64,000 nucleotides of DNA from Knoellia sp031844405 (GTDB lineage: Bacteria > Actinomycetota > Actinomycetes > Actinomycetales > Dermatophilaceae): positions 1,550,001-1,614,000 of the forward strand of contig JAUZVC010000001.1 of assembly GCA_031844405.1 (NCBI GenBank), given 5' to 3'. The first letter of the stretch is position 1; each line of letters starts with the position of its first letter. Under the pieces are notes generated by a model. The model worked only from the letters and a program-made list of their open reading frames with translations. It made no database searches and was not told the origin of the DNA. This document shows, in pieces, positions 1 to 8,184 of this stretch. The translations under genes were made by a program, and so were the position numbers.

Positions 1-222
1 CACGACCATGCCGCCGGTGGGAAGCTGCTCGAGCAGCTCCTCGGCGAGGAGCAGGCGCAGCGCCTCGCGCAGCGGGGTGCGGCTCACCCCGAGAGACGTT
101 GCGAGCTCGGTCTCGTTGAGTCGGCGTCCGGGCTCGAGCCGCATGTCCTGGATCCGGGCGAGCAGCTCCTCGTAGACGAACTGGGCGCCACTGCGGCGGC
201 GGGGGCTGGCGTTCGTCGACAT
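1..222 (-). CDS. GntR-family (FCD/FadR-type) regulator, N-terminal part, cut by window edge
   Basis: The first 74 residues are visible and begin MSTNASPRRRSGAQFVYEEL. A winged helix-turn-helix of GntR type follows, with LEPGRRLNETELATSLGVSR and then TPLREALRLLLAEELLEQ, the usual recognition-helix signature (VSRTPLREAL) of the FadR/FCD subfamily. The C-terminal ligand-binding domain lies outside the window. The gene is divergent from the catabolic operon at 287, and a perfect 16-bp palindrome at 256-271 lies between them, so it probably represses both itself and that operon and responds to an acid substrate. The family is clear; the ligand is unknown. Confidence 0.85.
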   Translation of the reverse strand, partial: MSTNASPRRRSGAQFVYEELLARIQDMRLEPGRRLNETELATSLGVSRTPLREALRLLLAEELLEQLPTGGMVV

Positions 223-255
223 GGGGGAATCCTGCCGCGCGCAGGGCCACTTGTC

Positions 256-271
256 TACTTGTATACAAGTA
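256..271. promoter_or_regulatory. Perfect 16-bp palindrome, probable GntR operator
   Basis: TACTTGTATACAAGTA is fully symmetric and lies in the 64-bp gap between the divergent GntR gene and the dehydrogenase operon. The core TTGTATACAA resembles published sites of FCD-type GntR regulators. The central TATACA/TGTATA could serve as a -10 box on either strand, so binding would block both promoters. Confidence 0.75.
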
Positions 272-286
272 TGCGACGATGTTCAC

Positions 287-1366
287 ATGACCTCGCGAAC
301 CGTCGAACCACCGGCCCTCGCCGCCTTCCTCACCGACGTCACGCGCGCTCACGGGGTCCCGTGGGACGACGCCGCGCTGCTCGCCGACACGCTCGTCGTC
401 GCAGAGCTCTGGGGGCACCCGTCCCATGGCGCGATCCGACTGCCGTGGTACCTCGCACGCATCCGCAGCGGCGCGATGCGGGCCGTGACCGAGGTGGAGA
501 CCGTCCGCGACACGGGCAGCGTCGTCGTCCTCGACGGCCACGACGGCCTCGGCCAGGTCGTCGCCCAGCGCGCAGTGGAGCTCGGGGTCGAGCGCGCGCG
601 CTCCCACGGCATCAGCGCTGTCGCCGTGCGCAGGTCGGGCCACTTCGGGACCGCCGCCTACTTCACGAGGTATGCCGCGGAGCGGGGTTGCGTCGCGATC
701 CTCGCGACGAACGCCTCGCCTGCCATGGCGCCGTGGGGTGGGCGCACCAAGCTCGTCGGCACGAACCCGTGGTCGATCGCCGCGCCCGGACCCGACGGTG
801 ACGTCCTCGTCATGGACATGGCGAACACGGCCGTGGCCCGGGGCAAGGTCTACGTCGCGGCCGACCGCGGCGAGCCGATCCCGGAGGGCTGGGGAGCGCG
901 GGCCGACGGGACGCCGACGACCGACCCGCGCGAGGCGATCGAGGGGCTCATCTCGCCCGTCGGTGGTGCCAAGGGCTACGTCATGTCGTTCATGTTCGAC
1001 GTCCTCGCCGGGGTGCTCACCGGGAGCGCGTTCGGGTCCGACGTCGTCGGGCCCTACCGGCCCGAGGGTGCGAGCGGTGCCGGCCACCTCCTCATCACCC
1101 TCGACGTCGCCGCCGTCGCCGATCCCGAGGACTACGACGCCCGGGTGGCCGCGCTCGTCGCGCAGGTCCGCGGTAGCGACGCTGCCGCCTGGTCCGACGG
1201 CGTGCTCACCCCCGGCGAGCTCGAGGACCGGAGCCGACGTCGCGCCGAGGTGGACGGCATACGGGTCTCGGAGCAGACCTGGTCCGAGCTCGCGACTCTC
1301 GCGAACGCCACGGGGGTCCCCCTGCCACCTGCCTTCGACACCACCACGACCAAGGAGCACGCATGA
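287..1366 (+). CDS. LDH2/YlbC-type malate/L-lactate-like dehydrogenase
   Basis: A 359-residue NAD(P)-dependent oxidoreductase of the Ldh_2 family (malate/L-lactate, ureidoglycolate, sulfolactate and 2,3-diketogulonate reductases), which is unrelated to Rossmann-fold LDH. Family landmarks are SHGAIRLPWYLARI near residue 45, the RRSGHFGTAAYFTRYA stretch with the catalytic-region His near 120, GGRTKLVGTNPWSIA near 155, and GAKGYVMSFMFDVLAGVL near 230. I start at the ATG at 287 because an upstream ATG at 221 would run through the operator. It ends in ATGA, overlapping the next gene. It is first in a coupled five-gene operon, presumably oxidising a 2-hydroxy acid; the substrate is unknown. Confidence 0.85.
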   Translation: MTSRTVEPPALAAFLTDVTRAHGVPWDDAALLADTLVVAELWGHPSHGAIRLPWYLARIRSGAMRAVTEVETVRDTGSVVVLDGHDGLGQVVAQRAVELGVERARSHGISAVAVRRSGHFGTAAYFTRYAAERGCVAILATNASPAMAPWGGRTKLVGTNPWSIAAPGPDGDVLVMDMANTAVARGKVYVAADRGEPIPEGWGARADGTPTTDPREAIEGLISPVGGAKGYVMSFMFDVLAGVLTGSAFGSDVVGPYRPEGASGAGHLLITLDVAAVADPEDYDARVAALVAQVRGSDAAAWSDGVLTPGELEDRSRRRAEVDGIRVSEQTWSELATLANATGVPLPPAFDTTTTKEHA

Positions 1367-1692
1367 TCTCGCTCGTCGTCCGCCTGGACGTCATCCCGGA
1401 GCGCCGCGAGGAGTTCCTCGACGCCATCACCGCCAACGCGGCCTCGACCTTCGCGAACGAGCCGGGGTGCCTGCGCTTCGACGTCTGCCGGTCGCAGGCC
1501 GATCCGGACCACTTCGTCCTCTACGAGATCTACCGCGACGAGGCCGCGCTCGCGGCCCACCGCGAGGCGCCGCACTTCGCGAGGTGGCGCGAGGCCGTCG
1601 CGCGCACGGTCGTCCCGGGCAGCCAGGTCAACACCGTCACCGAGCTCGTCGTCGCGCACCGCGAGACCGACAAGGCCGAGGTGGCGTCATGA
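1363..1692 (+). CDS. Antibiotic biosynthesis monooxygenase (ABM/YgiN-like) domain protein
   Basis: A 109-residue single-domain ferredoxin-like fold protein of the ABM family. The typical pattern is visible: N-terminal strand MISLVVRLDVIPERREEFLD, then ANEPGCLRFDVCRSQADPDH and FVLYEIYRDEAALAAHREAP, then FARWREAV. Members are small dimers that act as cofactor-free monooxygenases, LsrG-like isomerases or hydrolases. Here it is translationally coupled on both sides (ATGA at each junction), so it most likely handles an intermediate of the same catabolic route. The reaction is not deducible. Confidence 0.85.
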   Translation: MISLVVRLDVIPERREEFLDAITANAASTFANEPGCLRFDVCRSQADPDHFVLYEIYRDEAALAAHREAPHFARWREAVARTVVPGSQVNTVTELVVAHRETDKAEVAS

Positions 1693-2756
1693 GGATCCTC
1701 GTCCTGCCCGGTGACGCCATCGGCCCCGAGATCGCGGCGGCCACCGAGCGGGTGCTGCGGGCCGCCGACGACGCGTTCGGCCTCGACCTCGAGCTCGAAC
1801 ACCGTGACATCGGGTGGGCTGCGCACGAAGCCGTCGGCGAGACGATGCCCCGCGACGTCCTCGACCGCGTCGGCGAGGTCGACGGCACGATCCTCGGGCC
1901 GGTCTCGCACCTCGACTACCCCTCGCGCGCCGAGGGTGGCTGGAACCCGTCGGCGGCGATCCGCACGACCTACCGCCTCTACTCCAACATCCGCCCGGCG
2001 CGCAGCATCCCGGACCTCACCGTCCTACCCGAGCCGCTCGACCTCGTCATCGTCCGCGAGAACACCGAGGGGTTCTACAGCGACCGCAACATGGTCGCCG
2101 GCAGCGGCGAGTTCATGCCCGACGAGGACCTCGCCCTGTCGGTGCGCAAGGTCTCGCGCCGGGCGTGCCACGCCGTCGCCGAGGAGGCCTTCCGGCTGGC
2201 CGTGGGCCGGCGTCGTCGGGTCACCGCCGTGCACAAGGCCAACGTCCTCAAGCTCTCGGACGGGCTCTTCCTCGACGAGGTCCGGGCCGTCGCCGCGCGC
2301 CACCCCGACGTCGAGCTGCGCGAGCTCATCGTCGACGCCGCGACTGCCCACCTCGTGCGCTCGCCGGGGGAGTTCGACGTCGTCGTGACGACGAACATGT
2401 TCGGCGACATCCTCAGCGACCTCGCCTGCGCGCTGTCGGGAAGCCTCGGCCTCGGCGGGTCGCTCAACGCCGGTGACGGTGTCGCGGTGGCCCAGGCGCA
2501 ACACGGCTCCGCTCCGGACATCGCCGGCAAGGGGATCGCCAACCCGACCTCGCTCATCCTCTCGGCCACGATGCTGCTCCGCTGGTGGTCCCGCAAGAGC
2601 GGAGCCGAGCAGTTCGAGCGGGCCGCCGACGCGGTCGACGCCGCCGTCGACGCCTGTCTCGCCGATCCCGCCACCCGCACCCGCGACCTGCGGGGGAGCC
2701 TCGACACCGACCAGTTCACCTCAGCCCTCCTCACGAAGCTGGAGACCACTCGATGA
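1689..2756 (+). CDS. Isopropylmalate/isocitrate-family dehydrogenase (tartrate/D-malate-type)
   Basis: A 355-residue member of the beta-decarboxylating dehydrogenase family. It shows the N-terminal GDAIGPEI loop, the substrate-region NIRPARSIPDL and ENTEGFYSDRN, KANVLKLSDGLFLDEV with the catalytic Lys, NMFGDILSDLACALSGSLGL with the metal-binding Asp residues, and AQHGSAPDIAGKGIANP for NAD. True LeuB is encoded separately at 32013, so this paralogue is more likely a tartrate, D-malate or homo-isocitrate-type enzyme in a catabolic operon. It begins in an ATGA overlap and ends in another with the cupin gene. Exact substrate open. Confidence 0.85.
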   Translation: MRILVLPGDAIGPEIAAATERVLRAADDAFGLDLELEHRDIGWAAHEAVGETMPRDVLDRVGEVDGTILGPVSHLDYPSRAEGGWNPSAAIRTTYRLYSNIRPARSIPDLTVLPEPLDLVIVRENTEGFYSDRNMVAGSGEFMPDEDLALSVRKVSRRACHAVAEEAFRLAVGRRRRVTAVHKANVLKLSDGLFLDEVRAVAARHPDVELRELIVDAATAHLVRSPGEFDVVVTTNMFGDILSDLACALSGSLGLGGSLNAGDGVAVAQAQHGSAPDIAGKGIANPTSLILSATMLLRWWSRKSGAEQFERAADAVDAAVDACLADPATRTRDLRGSLDTDQFTSALLTKLETTR

Positions 2757-3202
2757 CCGACCGCACCACGCCCGCCGCCCCCGAGACGCCCAACCTGCTC
2801 GTCCGTCCCGGCGAGGTCGAGCCCTTCGACCGCGGCAACGGCGTCCGCACCATCCCCTACGTCGGGAAGTGGAACTGCGAGACCAACCGGGTGACGACCG
2901 GGCAGACGCAGTTCGCCGAGGGCACCGGCCTGCCGCTGCACAGCCACAACGTCGAGGAGTCGGTCCTCATCCTCGAGGGCGAGGCCGTCGCCGAGATCGA
3001 CGGCGAGGAGTTCGAGCTCGTCGCCGGAGAGGCCACGTGGGTCCCGGCCGGTGTGCCGCACCGGTTCTACAACCGCGGCACCGGCACCATGCGGATCTAC
3101 TGGGTCTACGGCGGCCGCGACGTCACGCGGACGATCACCGCGACCGGCGAGACCTTCGAGCACCTCTCCGAGTCCGACCGTGGCGGGCTGAGCACGCCGT
3201 GA
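2753..3202 (+). CDS. Cupin-domain protein
   Basis: A 149-residue small cupin. The two cupin motifs are visible: GLPLHSHNVEESVLILEGEA (metal-binding HxH...E) near residues 60-80, and GEATWVPAGVPHRFYNRGTG near 95-115, followed by MRIYWVYGG. It starts in ATGA overlapping the dehydrogenase and ends in GTGA overlapping the aldehyde dehydrogenase. It could be an isomerase, epimerase, decarboxylase or sensor of the pathway intermediate; the fold alone does not decide. Confidence 0.8.
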   Translation: MTDRTTPAAPETPNLLVRPGEVEPFDRGNGVRTIPYVGKWNCETNRVTTGQTQFAEGTGLPLHSHNVEESVLILEGEAVAEIDGEEFELVAGEATWVPAGVPHRFYNRGTGTMRIYWVYGGRDVTRTITATGETFEHLSESDRGGLSTP

Positions 3203-4608
3203 CGACCGTGGACACCGCCATCGAGACGATCAACCCGACGACGGGGAAGCCGCTGGTGACCTACCCCGTCATGGACGATGCCGCGATCGAGTCCGCCGTC
3301 GCCGAGGTGGACGAGGCCTCCCGGACCTGGGGCGGCTCCTCGGTCGAGGAGCGCGCCGCCCTCCTCGTCTCCATTGCGGACTCGCTTCTGGCACAGCGGG
3401 ACTCGCTGGCCGAGCTCATCACGTCCGAGATGGGCAAGCCCCTTCGCGAGGCGCGTGGTGAGGTCGACAAGTCCGCGGCCACTGCCCGCTGGTACGCCGA
3501 GAACCTCGAGCGCCTGCTCGATCCCCAGCAGGTCGACGTGGGCGACGGCGCGCAGGCCTGGGTGACCCGCGAGCCCATCGGGCCGGTCCTCGCCGTCATG
3601 CCGTGGAACTTCCCGCTGTGGCAGGTGATGCGCTTCGTCCTCCCGGCGCTGGGAGCCGGCAACACGGTCCTGCTCAAGCACTCACCCAACGTCACCGGGT
3701 CCGCGCTGGCCATCGAGTCGCTCGTCCGCGGCACCGCTCGAGCCGACGACGCGCCGCACGGCGTCCTGCGCACCCTCGTCGTCGGCGAGCCGCGCGTGCC
3801 CGAGGTGACCGAGCGGCTCGTCGCCGACCCGCGCGTGGCCGGGGTGACCCTCACGGGCAGCAACCGGGCGGGCGCGGCCGTCGGCGCCGCGGCCGGTCGA
3901 GCGGTCAAGCCCTCGGTCCTCGAGCTGGGTGGCTCGGACGCGTTCGTCGTGCTCTCCGACGCCGACGTGCCGGCGGCCGCCGACGCCGCGGTGCGGGCGA
4001 GGTTCCACAACGCCGGCCAGTCCTGCGTGTGCGCCAAGCGGTTCGTCGTCGCCGCGGAGGTCGCGGACGCCTTCGTCGACCGTTTCCTCCTCGGCGTCGC
4101 GGGGCTGCGCGTGGGCGACCCCACCGACGACTCCGTCGACGTCGGACCGCTGGCACGCGACGACCTCCGGACGGCGATCCAGCGCCAGGTCGACGAGTCG
4201 GTGGACGGTGGCGCGAGGCTGCTCGCCGGCGGCTCGGCGATCGAGGGGGAGGGCTGGTTCTTCGAGCCGACGGTGCTCACCGTCGACGGGCCGGGCGTCC
4301 CCGCCTTCGACGAGGAGACGTTTGGTCCGCTCGCCGCCATCGTCGTCGCGAAGGACGACGAGGACGCCGCACGCCTCGCCGGCGCGACGGCATACGGGCT
4401 GGGTCTGTCGGTCTGGAGCGGCTCGACCGAGCGCGCCGTGGCGCTGGCGCAGAAGGTGACCACGGGAGCGGTCTTCGTCAACGCGGTCGTCGCGTCCGAC
4501 GTGCGCGTGCCGTTCGGCGGGACGAAGCAGTCGGGCTACGGCCGCGAGCTCTCGGCCGAGGGCATGTATGCCTTCATGAACCAGCGGACCTACTGGGCCG
4601 CGCGCTGA
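3199..4608 (+). CDS. NAD(P)-dependent aldehyde dehydrogenase, succinate-semialdehyde-dehydrogenase-like
   Basis: A 469-residue ALDH superfamily enzyme, last in the coupled operon. It has the cofactor-pocket motif VMPWNFPLWQVMRFVLPALG near residue 135, the catalytic Glu in VLELGGSDAFVVL near 240, and the nucleophilic Cys in FHNAGQSCVCAKRFVV near 275. The C-terminal EETFGPLAAIV and VPFGGTKQSGYGREL are typical. Overall it resembles GabD/Sad succinate-semialdehyde dehydrogenases. The GTG start overlaps the cupin stop codon. The 3' end overlaps the convergent response-regulator gene by 19 bp. It probably oxidises the final semialdehyde to an acid. Confidence 0.88.
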   Translation: MTTVDTAIETINPTTGKPLVTYPVMDDAAIESAVAEVDEASRTWGGSSVEERAALLVSIADSLLAQRDSLAELITSEMGKPLREARGEVDKSAATARWYAENLERLLDPQQVDVGDGAQAWVTREPIGPVLAVMPWNFPLWQVMRFVLPALGAGNTVLLKHSPNVTGSALAIESLVRGTARADDAPHGVLRTLVVGEPRVPEVTERLVADPRVAGVTLTGSNRAGAAVGAAAGRAVKPSVLELGGSDAFVVLSDADVPAAADAAVRARFHNAGQSCVCAKRFVVAAEVADAFVDRFLLGVAGLRVGDPTDDSVDVGPLARDDLRTAIQRQVDESVDGGARLLAGGSAIEGEGWFFEPTVLTVDGPGVPAFDEETFGPLAAIVVAKDDEDAARLAGATAYGLGLSVWSGSTERAVALAQKVTTGAVFVNAVVASDVRVPFGGTKQSGYGRELSAEGMYAFMNQRTYWAAR

Positions 4609-5300
4609 TAGCGGCGCTCGGGTCGGCCGGCCGAGCCGTAGCGGTGGCGGACGTCGGCCGCGCCCGACTCGACGAGGTACTCGAGGTAGCGGCGGGCACT
4701 GCTCCGGGCGATGCCGACGGCCTCGCCGCACTCCGTCGCGGACAGGCCGTCATCGCCTGCGGACGCCAGGGCGCCGCTGACGAGCTGGACCGTCTCGGCG
4801 CTGATGCCCTTGGGCAGCGAGGTCCGTGAGCGGCTGCCCGATCCCGTGCGGAAGAGGCGGTCGGCCTCCTCCTGCTCGACGGTCGTGCCCGGGTCCTGGC
4901 CGCGCATGCGGGCGCGGTGGCGCGCGTACTCGTCGAGGCGCCGGCGCAGCTCGTCGAGCTCGAACGGCTTGACGAGGTACTGGTAGACGCCGGACTGCAT
5001 GGCCTGCCGGAGCGAGTCGAGGTCGCGGGCGGCGCTGATGACGATGACGTCGCAGTCGACGCCGATGCCGCGCAGCCGGCGGAGCACCTCGAGGCCGGTG
5101 AGGTCGGGGAGGTAGACGTCGAGCAGCACGAGGTCGGGCCGCTTGTCCTTGACCATCGCGAGCGCCTGCGCGCCGGTGCTCGCGACGCCGACGACCTCGA
5201 AGCCGTCGAGCCGCGCCACCGTGCTCGAGTGCAGGCGAGCGACCATGAAGTCGTCGTCGACCACGACGGTGCGGATGGGGAGGCTCTCGGTCGTCGTCAT
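4590..5300 (-). CDS. CitB/DcuR-type response regulator
   Basis: A 236-residue response regulator. The receiver domain occupies about residues 10-125, with the acidic pocket VVVDDD (D15-D17), phospho-acceptor Asp61 in LVLLDVYLPDLTG, a Ser in VIVISAARD and Lys in YLVKPFELDEL. After a linker, a winged-helix output is seen near 175-235 (LSATECGEAVGIARSSARR, then YLEYLVESG), as in CitB/DcuR/DctR. It follows the kinase gene by 2 bp in one operon. In Corynebacterium glutamicum CitAB controls citrate uptake by TctCBA, and here the pair is divergent from tctCBA, so the same role is inferred. Confidence 0.92.
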   Translation of the reverse strand: MTTTESLPIRTVVVDDDFMVARLHSSTVARLDGFEVVGVASTGAQALAMVKDKRPDLVLLDVYLPDLTGLEVLRRLRGIGVDCDVIVISAARDLDSLRQAMQSGVYQYLVKPFELDELRRRLDEYARHRARMRGQDPGTTVEQEEADRLFRTGSGSRSRTSLPKGISAETVQLVSGALASAGDDGLSATECGEAVGIARSSARRYLEYLVESGAADVRHRYGSAGRPERRYQRAAQ

Positions 5301-5302
5301 GG

Positions 5303-6970
5303 TCAGGCCGTGGGGAGGCTGACCGTGAAGACGGCACCCTCGTCGTTGCTCACGCTCACCTCTCCTCCTCGCTTGCTGCAGACCATACGCACGAGGGCGA
5401 GGCCGATGCCGCGCGAGGACCCGGGTTCGGCGTCCTTGGTCGAGTAGCCGCGCACGAAGAGGGTGCCGGTGTCGTCGGTCGGGACGCCGGGACCGTTGTC
5501 GCGCACCGTGAGCCGCACGGCACCGTCGTCCGGACCGAGCAGCGCCACGCGGACGCGCCCACTCACCTCGGGGACGGCGTCGAGGGCGTTGTCGACGAGG
5601 TTGCCGAGGATCGTGTTGAGGTCGGTCGAGAGGTCGCCGTCGAGCCGGGCGAGCCGGGAGTCGTCGTCGAGGTCGAGGGTGATGCCGCGCTCGGCGGCCT
5701 GGCGTGACTTCGCCATGAGCATCGCCGCGACCGCGGGGTCGGCGACGGCCGTCCCGACCCTGGCGGTGAGCTCGGCCTCGTCGGCGGTGATGTGGCGGAT
5801 GTAGTCCTGCACGTCGTCGTACTCCTCGAGCGCGATGAGCCCGGCGACGACGTGCATGCGGTTGCTGAACTCGTGCGCCTGCGCGCGCAACGAGTCGGTC
5901 GTCGCCCGGGTGACGTCGAGGTCGCGCTGCAGCTCGAGGAGCTCGGTCCGGTCGCGCAGGGTCGCCACGTGGCCGACGAGCCGGCCCTGCTGGCGCACCG
6001 GCATGACGTTGGCGGTGACGAGCCGGCCCCGCACGAGGAGGACACGGTCGACCGAGGTCACCTCGGACTCGTCGGTCACGCTCACCGTCGGCCCGCTGCG
6101 CAGGCGTCGGTCGGGGAAGAGCGAGAGGAGCGCGCGGTCCGCTCCGAGCTCGGCGAGCGAGTGCCCCGTCGAACCTGCCTGGGGGATCGAGAGCAGGGTC
6201 GCGGCCTCGTCGTTGAGGAGCGTGACCCGTCCGGCGAGGTCGACGGCGAGCAGTCCCTCCTTGATCCCGTGCAGCACGGCCTCACGCTGCTCGACGAGGC
6301 CGGCGATCTCCCGCGGCTCGAGGCCCAGTGTCTGTCGCTTGAGCTTGCGGGCGAGGAGCAGCGACCCGAGGACGCCGATGACGCCGGCGAGCCCGAGGTA
6401 GGTGAGCAGGTTGGGCGTGATCGTCGCGAGGTCGTCCCACACCGAGGGGGAGGGCCGGGTCACGGCGACGACGCCGACCGGCTCGAGCTCGCCGGCGACG
6501 ATGACCGGCGCCATCGCCATGATCGTCTCGGGGTCGTCGTCGTCGTTCTCGCCGCCGAGCCACGAGCTGCCCTCGAACGCGTCGGTCCGGGGGAGTCGTC
6601 GCAGCGGGTCGTCGGCCGCGGCGGCGACGACGCGACCGTCGCTCGTCCGGGCGAGGTAGACGCCCTCGGAGTCGGACAGGGTGCGCGCCGACTCGAGGGC
6701 CGCCACCGCCTGCGACATCCAGGCCTCGCCCTGCGAGCCGAGCACCTGGCGGACGCCGGGCTCCTGGGTGACCTGCTCGGCGACCTGGCGTGCGCGGCGC
6801 ACCTCGCGGTCAGTGACACCCTCTCCCTGCTGGGCGACGGAGAGCGCACCCACGCCGACGAAGACGATGCTCACGATGAGCATCTGGGTGGCGAGCATGC
6901 GACCGGCGAGGGTCTGCGGCCACAGACGGCGCAGCACCGTCCGCACCCGCGCCGCTCGTCCTCTGACCAC
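5303..6970 (-). CDS. CitA/DcuS-type sensor histidine kinase
   Basis: About 555 residues from the GTG at 6970; the open frame runs further upstream, but without a likely start before the divergent promoter region. Layout: TM1 (ATQMLIVSIVFVGVGALSVA) near residue 30, an extracytoplasmic sensor of about 150 residues, TM2 (LTYLGLAGVIGVLGSLLLA) near 205, a cytoplasmic PAS (GIKEGLLAVDLAGRVTLLND), and the distinctive dimerisation H-box AHEFSNRMHVVAGLIALEEY of citrate/C4-dicarboxylate sensors. A HATPase follows (NLVDNALDA, DNGPGVP, RGIGLALV). It senses an external carboxylate and is co-transcribed with its regulator. Confidence 0.92.
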   Translation of the reverse strand: MVRGRAARVRTVLRRLWPQTLAGRMLATQMLIVSIVFVGVGALSVAQQGEGVTDREVRRARQVAEQVTQEPGVRQVLGSQGEAWMSQAVAALESARTLSDSEGVYLARTSDGRVVAAAADDPLRRLPRTDAFEGSSWLGGENDDDDPETIMAMAPVIVAGELEPVGVVAVTRPSPSVWDDLATITPNLLTYLGLAGVIGVLGSLLLARKLKRQTLGLEPREIAGLVEQREAVLHGIKEGLLAVDLAGRVTLLNDEAATLLSIPQAGSTGHSLAELGADRALLSLFPDRRLRSGPTVSVTDESEVTSVDRVLLVRGRLVTANVMPVRQQGRLVGHVATLRDRTELLELQRDLDVTRATTDSLRAQAHEFSNRMHVVAGLIALEEYDDVQDYIRHITADEAELTARVGTAVADPAVAAMLMAKSRQAAERGITLDLDDDSRLARLDGDLSTDLNTILGNLVDNALDAVPEVSGRVRVALLGPDDGAVRLTVRDNGPGVPTDDTGTLFVRGYSTKDAEPGSSRGIGLALVRMVCSKRGGEVSVSNDEGAVFTVSLPTA

Positions 6971-7087
6971 AGCACGATTGTGCCGGTGACCGGCGTGAGG
7001 CGGTCGCGAGGCCGTGAGCACAAAGAACTCAACGGCGTCTGTGCCCGCAACCGTGACACCGCGGGCCACAGGCGCGACCGTTGTCTG

Positions 7088-7141
7088 CGACGCACCTGCC
7101 GACGCATCCACGCCGACGCATCCCCACGCAGCACCGACGCA
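7088..7141. repeat. Four CGACGCA direct repeats in the citA-tctC intergenic region
   Basis: CGACGCA occurs at 7088, 7100, 7114 and 7135 within the 194-bp gap between the divergent sensor kinase and tctC genes. Spacing is about one to two helical turns (12, 14 and 21 bp). This is a plausible binding array for the neighbouring response regulator, or part of the tctC 5' leader. No -10/-35 pair stood out. Confidence 0.5.
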
Positions 7142-7164
7142 CCCACCCGACAAAGGAGTCCCCC

Positions 7165-8184
7165 GTGCGCATCACCTCCCTGGTTCGCAGCGCCGCCCTC
7201 ACGGCGGCCGCGGCCCTCGCCCTCACCGCCTGTGGCGTGAGCAAGACCGACGACGCCGAGTCGGGTTCCGGCTCGAGCGGCAGCGCCTCGGCCGAGAAGC
7301 TCTCGGGCCTGCGCATCATGGTCCCGAACTCGCCCGGCTCGGGCTACGACCAGACGGCCCGCGCCGTCTCGGCCGACCTCCAGTCCGCCGGCCTCAGCGG
7401 CTCGATCGAGGTCTTCAACCAGGCCGGTGCCGGTGGCACCGTCGGCCTGTCGCGCCTCGTCAACGAGAAGGGCAAGGGCGACCTGCTCATGCAGATGGGC
7501 CTCGGCGTCGTCGGCGCCTCCTACAGCAACAAGACGGAGGCCAAGCTCACCGACACCACGCCCATCGCCAAGCTCATCGAGGAGTCCGAGGCGATCGTCG
7601 TCCCCAAGGACTCGCCCTACAAGACGCTCGACGACCTCATCAACGCGTGGAAGGCCAACCCGGGCGCCGTGCCCGTCGGTGGCGCCTCCAACGTCGGTGG
7701 CCCCGACCACCTCACCCCGATGCTCCTCGCCAAGGCCGTCGGGCTCGACGCCAAGAAGGTGAACTACGTCGCCTACGACGGCGGTGGCGAGCTCATGACC
7801 GCCGTCCTCGGCAAGAAGCTCGGCTTCGCGGCGACCGGTGTGGGCGAGGTCGTGAAGCAGGCCGAGTCCGGTGACGTGCGCGTCCTCGCCGTGACGAGCG
7901 ACAAGCCCGTCGAGGGCCTCGACGCCAAGCCGCTCAAGGACCAGGGCGTCGACCTCACCTTCACCAACTGGCGTGGCCTCGTCGCCGCCCCGGACATCTC
8001 CGAGGCCGACAAGAACAAGCTCATCGCCGCGGTCACCGCCCTCCACGGCACCGAGGAGTGGAAGAAGACGCTGGCCGACAAGGGCTGGACCGACGCCTTC
8101 GTCCCCGGCGCCGAGTTCGAGACCTTCCTGACCTCCGAGAGCGACCGCGTCGCCGGTGTGCTCAAGGAGCTGGGTCTCGCCTGA
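7165..8184 (+). CDS. tctC: Tripartite tricarboxylate transporter, substrate-binding lipoprotein TctC
   Basis: A 339-residue extracytoplasmic solute-binding protein of the TTT/Bug family. A lipoprotein signal is seen: MRITSLVRSAALTAAAALAL then TACG, lipidation at Cys23, followed by a Ser/Gly linker. The Bug-fold landmarks are LRIMVPNSPGSGYDQTARAV, FNQAGAGGTVGLSRLVN, VGGPDHLTPMLLAKAVG and YDGGGELMTAVLGKKLGF. The GTG start has AAAGGAG nine bases upstream. It captures a tri- or dicarboxylate, probably citrate given the CitAB neighbours, and delivers it to TctBA. First gene of tctCBA-usp. Confidence 0.93.
   Translation: MRITSLVRSAALTAAAALALTACGVSKTDDAESGSGSSGSASAEKLSGLRIMVPNSPGSGYDQTARAVSADLQSAGLSGSIEVFNQAGAGGTVGLSRLVNEKGKGDLLMQMGLGVVGASYSNKTEAKLTDTTPIAKLIEESEAIVVPKDSPYKTLDDLINAWKANPGAVPVGGASNVGGPDHLTPMLLAKAVGLDAKKVNYVAYDGGGELMTAVLGKKLGFAATGVGEVVKQAESGDVRVLAVTSDKPVEGLDAKPLKDQGVDLTFTNWRGLVAAPDISEADKNKLIAAVTALHGTEEWKKTLADKGWTDAFVPGAEFETFLTSESDRVAGVLKELGLA

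Noticed and set aside
1689..2756. Second leuB
   Set aside because: It belongs to the same superfamily, but its operon partners are catabolic and a better leuB is at 32013 beside ilvE; annotated as a paralogue of unknown substrate.
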